64,000 nt of DNA, taken from positions 310,001 through 374,000 of the forward strand of contig JAUPTC010000020.1 in NCBI GenBank assembly GCA_030762895.1, written 5' to 3'. Source of the stretch: Sophora flavescens (Eukaryota; Streptophyta; Magnoliopsida; Fabales; Fabaceae). The first letter of the stretch is position 1. Each line of letters begins with the position of its first letter. Below are positions 59,001-64,000 of the stretch, piece after piece. The position numbers and the translations under genes are program-made. The notes below the pieces were generated by a model. The model was not told the origin of the DNA, made no database searches, and saw nothing but the letters and a program-made list of their open reading frames with translations.

Positions 59001-61670
59001 AAGTTAGGCCCACTTAAGTGAAGGAACATCATGGACTGCGGACTGATCCGCGCCAGAGAAATCGGGATCCAATTTTGCCTTTATTTTGGGGTAATTTGAC
59101 AATTCTTGTGAAATTGTAGGTCTCTTCCTTATCTTTCTAGGGACAGCAAGATCACCAAAATCCGATATATGTAGCTCTAGTTATGCTCTGCGCAAGGCAA
59201 CAAGGTCAGGATGAGTGAAAAAAACCGAAAATCAACAATATTTTGCAATTAATCCCAATAATCTAAAAGCAAAAACAATTATTATAAAAGTTGTCTAATT
59301 TCCGTCTCTCTCTTGCTTGTGCGGCTGTAAACTGTTATTTATGCTTATTAATCCTCACCTAACCCTTGACCAAATTAAGGACTTCTGAATAAGCATTCCA
59401 ACATAGTATCATATGCCTTAATAAGGCTTAAGATGAGTATGTTATGCCCATTTAAGTGAATGAACATCATGGACTTCGCACTGATCCGCGCCAGAGAACT
59501 CGGGACCAAATTTAGCCTCTATTTTGGCCTAATTTGACAATTCTTGTGAAACATGACATTGTAGGCCACTTCCTTATCTTTCTAGGGACAGCAAGATCAC
59601 CAAAATCCGATATATGTAGCTCTAGTTGTGCTCTGCGCAAGGCAACAAGGTCAGGATGAGTGAAAAATCCGAAAATTAACAACATTTAGCAATTAAGCCC
59701 AATTAAGCCCAATAATGTAAAAGAAAAAACAATGCTTGTAAAAGTTGTCTAATTTCCATCTCTCTCTGGTTTGTGCGGCTCTAAACAGCTATTTATGCTT
59801 ATTTATCCTGACCTAACCCTAGACCAAATTAAGGACCTCTGAATAAGTTTTCCAACAAGGTATCATATGCCTTAATTGGGCTTAAGATGTGTAAGTTAGG
59901 CCAATTTAAGTGAAGGAACATCGTGGACCGCGCACTGATCCGCGCCAGAGAACTTGGGACCCAATTTATCCTTGATTTTGACCTAATTTGACAATTCTTG
60001 TGAAATTGTAGGTCTCTTCCTTATCTTTCTAGGGATAGCAAGATCACCACAATCCGATATCTGTAGCTCTAGTTAGGCTCTGCGGAAGGCAACAAGGTCA
60101 GGATGAATAAAAAATCCGAAAATTAACAGTGTTTAGCAATTAAGCCCAATAATGTAAAAGCAAAAACAATGATAGTAAAAGTTTTCTAATTTCCGTCTCT
60201 CTCTGGCTTGTTCGGCTGTAAACTGCTAATTATGCTTAATAATCCTGACCTAACCCTAGACCAAATTAAAGGCTTCTGAATAAGCTTTCCAACAAGGTAT
60301 CATATGCTTAATTGGGCTTAAGATGAGTATGTTAGGCCCATTAAAGTGAAGGAACATCATGGACTGCGCACTGATCCTCGCCAGAGAACTCGGGACCCAA
60401 TTTACCCTTGATTTTGGCCTAATTTAACAATTATTGTGACACCTGAATTTGTAGGCCTCTTCCTTATCTTTCTAGGGACAGCAAGATCACCAAAATCCGA
60501 TATCTGTAGCTCTAGTTATGCTCTGCGCAAGGCAACAGGTTCAGGATGAGTGAAAAATCCGAAAACTAACAATGTTTAGCAATTAAGCCCAATAATGTAA
60601 AAGCGAAAACAATGATTGTAAAAGTTGTCTATTTTCCGTCTCTCTCTTGCTTGTGCGGCTGTAAACTGATATTTATGCTTATTAATCCTAACCTAACTCA
60701 AGACCAAATTAAGGGCCTCTGATTAAGCTTTCCAACAAGGTATCATATGCCTTAATTGGGCTTAAGATGAGTAAGTTAGGCCCATTTAAGTGAAGGAACA
60801 TCATGGACTGCGCACTGATCTGCGCCAGAGAACTCGGGACCCAATTTACCCTTGATTTTGGCCTAATTTATCAATTATTGTGAAACCTGAAATTGTATGT
60901 CTCTTCCTTATCTTTCTAGGGACAGCAAGATCACCAAAATCCGATATCCATAGCTCTAGTTATGCTCTGCACAAGGCAACAAGGTCAGGATGAGAGAAAA
61001 ATCCGAAAATTAACAATGTTTAGCAATTAAGCCCAATAATGTAAAAGCAAAAACAATGATTGTAAAAGTTGTCTAATTTCCGTCTCTCTCTGGCTTGTGT
61101 GGCTTTAAACGGCTATTTATGCTTATTAATCCTGACCTAACTATAGGATAAATTAAGGGACTCTGAATAATCTTTCCAACAAGGTATCATATGCCTTAAT
61201 TGGGCTTAAGATGAGTAAGTTAGGCTAATGTAAGTGATGGAACATCATGGACTATGCACTGATCCGCGCCCGTGAACTCGGGACCCAATTTAGCCTTGAT
61301 TTTGGGCTAACTTGACAATTGTTGTGAGACCTGAAATTGTAGGTCTCTTCCTTATCTTTCTACGGGCAGTAAGATCACCAAAATCCGATATTTGTAGCTC
61401 TAGTTATGCTCTGCGCAAGGCACCAAGGTCAGGATGAGTGAAAAATCCAAAAATTAACATTGTTTAGCAATTAAGCCCAATAATGTAAAACCAAAATCAA
61501 TGATTGTAAAAGTTGTCTAATTTCCGTCTCTATCTGGCTTGTGCGGCTTTAAACTGCTATTTATGCTTAATAATCCTGACCTAACCCTAGACCAAATTAA
61601 GGGCCTCTGAATAAGCTTTCCAACAAGGTATCTAATGCCTTAATTGGGCTTAAGATGAGTAAGTTAGGCC

Positions 61671-62978
61671 AGATAAGCCTCTGGTTATCTAGTTTTATAA
61701 CTAGTATGACCATGGCTTTTATGCCAAGTATTCGAGTTCAATCTCGTTTTTCACCCAAATTTAGATTTAATTGTCCTCAAGCAGCATTTTGAGTCTCTTA
61801 GGTAATTTTAGGATATTTTAGTTAATTTTGAGTCGAATAAAGCATTCACTGCTATTTCATATTTTCATGTTTACTTTGAGTCAAGGGAATGAGGAAAACA
61901 GTGGAAATTGCAATCCTGGAAGAATTCACCCCACGAGAGGCTGCTCGCCTCGCAAGCCTGAGGACCAGCCTGAACAGCAGAATGTCATCCTTTCTGTCTC
62001 GCCTCGCGAATCACCACCTCGCCTCGCGAGCCTGAAGGATGACTGTGCCAGAGAATGCAACCCTTTCTGTCTCGCCTCGCGAACCATGTCTCGCATCGCG
62101 AGCCTGAAGACCAGAAGCCATCACGCCCAGGTCCTGATACTCATCACGGGCGTAATGAGAAGACACTTTCTGTCTCGCCTCGCAAGTGACTATTCGCCTC
62201 GCGAGAATCCAATTTTGAACTGGCGCCATTTTTTATATCCGCATCGCAAGAGGCTGCTCGCCTCGCGAGCGCGTGCAGATTCTGAAGTTATAAGTTGTTG
62301 TTTAGGGCAGATTAGAGGACACTTTTTGCTAATCACTGTTTTACGAATTTTCTGAAGTTGTGTTGCGTTTTTCATGGAGAACTAATTCCCAGGATTAGTC
62401 TACTGTAATCGGTTTCCACCGACACATGAGGTTTTGTAATTCCCGGATTAGTTTGCTTCTTCCTTTCAATACTATCCTATATGTTCTGTTTGCTTAATTC
62501 AGGATTGTATAGAATAAGTATTGATTTATTTCGATGATTGTATGTTTCTATACCTAATCGCGTTTGCTTAATTCGCATGTGTTCAATCGTGTTTGCTTAA
62601 TTCACGAGAGCTTAACCCGTTTGCTTAATTCGGAATAGGAACATATATCTCGTAGTATCGATTACGCTTGTTAATTGTTGCTACAATCGAAAAGGGATTA
62701 GAATCGCTTAGGGCATGGAATTATGAGAACCGATGATAGTGGGGAAATCGAAAACAGAGATTAATCGTTTTTAGCTTATTGATAAATCACTTAAATTGCT
62801 CATTTTCTGTTTTGTTTTCTTAATTGAATTTCAAACCAACCCCCCACAAAAAAAAAAAACTGATTTTGGTGTTAATAACAATCCAAGAGTCCTTGTGAGA
62901 CGATACTCGAGTTGTCGCTCCCTAGCTACATATTTTTGTAAACCACTCGCTTTTTGACCCGTGATGTGACACGTGTCA
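61671..62978 (+). repeat. 5' LTR of family A, right copy
   Basis: It is 1308 bp and colinear with 4590-5897. The palindromic cluster is at about 61930-62272. A 175-codon open frame across it (61828-62355) is cut short in the left copy and simply translates the repeated words, so I do not call it a gene. Confidence 0.92.
61930..62272. repeat. Cluster of CG-rich palindromic words in family A LTR (right)
   Basis: About nine CGCCTCGCGAG-like words, plus ATCACGCCCAGG and ATCACGGGCGTAATGA near 62120-62158. In this copy the second word is closer to the ATCACGG...CCGTGAT type of element B. Confidence 0.8.
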
Positions 62979-62982
62979 AAAT

Positions 62983-63000
62983 TGGCGCCGTTGCCGGGGA
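62983..63000 (+). promoter_or_regulatory. Primer-binding site for tRNA-Asp, family A
   Basis: TGGCGCCGTTGCCGGGGA is complementary to the 3' end of plant tRNA-Asp including CCA. It starts four bases after the LTR end GTGTCA. Confidence 0.92.
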
Positions 63001-63078
63001 CTCTTGTTGTTATTTTCGCATTTTTCGTTTTTGTTTTTCTTCTGAATTAGTCTGGCTACTAGGTCTACTTGTTCTGAC

Positions 63079-64000
63079 TTGTGTGATTTTGATCCTGAAA
63101 TTGAGAGAACTTTGCACACACGCCGTAGAGCAATTCGAGCTAGCACTAGTGGTGATTCTGATTCTGAACCCGTTTTTGATAACATGGCTGACCAAAGAAC
63201 ATTAAGGCAGCTTGCTGCCCCTGATGTTAATTACAATGGTTTGTGTATTGAATATGCTGATGTCGTTTCTCCCTTTCAATTACAATCTGGTTGAATACAC
63301 TTGTTGCCAAGGTTTAGTGGTCTTGCAGGTGAGGATCCACATAAGCATCTGAAGGAATTCCATGTTGTTTGCTCTACACCTTTGAGACCTGAAGGAATAA
63401 CTGAAGATCATATCAAGCTGAGAGCCTTCCCATTCTCACTTCAAGGTGCTGCGAAGGATTGGCTATATTACCTTGAACCGAATTCTGTTACAACCTGGAA
63501 TGATCTGAAGAAAGTCTTCCTAGAGAGGTACTTCCCTGCCTCCAAAGTTGTATCAATCAGAAAAGAAATATGTGGCATTAGACAAGGCAATGAGTCATTG
63601 GTCGAGTACTGGGAGAGATTCAAGAAGTTGGTGTCCAGTTGTCCTCAGCATCATATTTCCGAGCGATTCTTGATTCAAGATTTTTTATGAGGGATTGATG
63701 CCGATGGATAGAAACATTTTGGATCTTGCTAGTGGGGAGCACTTATTGATAAGACTCACCGCTGCCAAGCAATTGATTGAGAACATGTCACTCAACTCCC
63801 AGCAGTTCACAACCAGGAGCAATTTCATTTGAGACAAGGGGTGTGAATGAGATCCATGGTTCTTCCGCCAACAAAACCCTTGAAACTAGACTTGATGAGC
63901 TCACTTCTCTAGTAAAACAGTTGGCGGTGGATAAAGTTCCAACAACAAGGTTGTGTGGTATCTGTACTTCTCCTGAGAACCTGACCGATTCATGTCCCAT
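63079..64000 (+). pseudogene. Family A gag, broken and cut by the window end
   Basis: This is Gag of the Athila type. The N-terminal DPEIERTLHTRRRAIR is clear, but no ATG lies in frame before it, so the start codon is lost or misread. An in-frame TGA lies at 63292-63294. The capsid-type domain follows in the same frame (63301-63690: FPFSLQGAAKDWLYYL, VFLERYFPASK, LVSSCPQHH). A six-T run near 63680 then shifts the frame, and Gag-like sequence continues in another frame to about 63830, with more disturbance after it. Near the end CGICTSPENLTDSC resembles a zinc knuckle with Asn in place of the usual His. By eye at least three breaks are present, so this copy looks unable to make Gag as assembled. 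Confidence 0.85.

Larger units (their letters stand above)
35276..61670 (+). repeat. Satellite array, right block (about 59 monomers)
   Basis: This is the same satellite as 5912-10839. Starts at the GGCCC(A) point include 35715, 36159, 36603, 37047, 37501, 37955, 38399, 38841, 39292, 39748, 40202, 40640 and 41082, with spacings of 438-456 bp. Sub-regions differ: 36603-50554 is organised in higher-order units; 51430-56000 is a variant group with GATTAGTAAG, AATATCATGG and TTTTGGAATAATT; 56000-61670 holds more varied monomers. There is no gene, and no frame above about 70 codons outside the N gap. The array ends at AGGCC against a family A LTR. Confidence 0.95.
61671..64000 (+). mobile_element. 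Family A retrotransposon, second copy, 5' part
   Basis: In order: 5' LTR 61671-62978, tRNA-Asp primer site 62983-63000, leader and gag to the window end. The element follows the satellite directly at AGGCC. Its first base is A where the left LTR has T (AGATAAGCC against TGATAAGCC). Protease and pol would lie beyond the window. Confidence 0.92.

Noticed and set aside
61828..62355. 175-codon open frame in the right family A LTR (partial counterpart at 4951-5235)
   Set aside because: It translates the repeated CGCCTCGCGAG words, is not conserved in length between the two LTRs, and shows no recognisable domain.

Overview
This window reads as repeat-rich nuclear DNA of a flowering plant, probably pericentromeric or other heterochromatin. 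I see no host gene, tRNA or rRNA. Everything recognisable is either an LTR retrotransposon of the Ty3/gypsy superfamily or a long tandem satellite. The genus cannot be named from the sequence; the Athila-type polymerase and tRNA-Asp primer sites fit a eudicot but do not prove it.

Layout. (1) 1-5897: the 3' half of an Athila-clade element on the + strand (family A), with reverse transcriptase, RNase H, integrase, a non-coding 3' region, a polypurine tract and a 1308-bp LTR. (2) 5912-10839 and 35276-61670: one array of a satellite with monomers of about 444 or 454 bp, roughly 70 copies, split by an insertion. Part of it (38399-45122) is arranged in five-monomer higher-order units of about 2.24 kb, and a 500-N gap lies at 50555-51054. 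(3) 10840-35275: a non-autonomous Athila-like element on the - strand (family B, gag plus protease but no polymerase), inserted into the satellite with target duplication AGGAA. (4) 11321-28224: nested in the 3' LTR of B, a Del/Tekay-like gag-only element on the - strand (family C) with the rare form LTR-INT-LTR-INT-LTR, flanked by one target duplication, GCTTC. (5) 61671-64000: the 5' LTR, tRNA-Asp primer-binding site and a broken gag of a second family A element, cut by the window end.

Order of events. The satellite existed first, B entered it, then C entered B. Copies within each family look very similar by eye, so these insertions are probably young. Neither B nor C encodes a polymerase, so both would need proteins in trans. 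Family A shares the primer tRNA and 3'-region features with B and is a plausible helper for it.

The most notable points are: both ends of the satellite array abut family A LTRs at the same monomer position (AGGCC); CG-rich palindromic word clusters recur in three different retrotransposon families; C has a three-LTR structure; and differences between copies concentrate at CTG/CAG trinucleotides, which suggests base-calling errors at CHG-methylated sites. That last point means several apparent frameshifts here may not be real.
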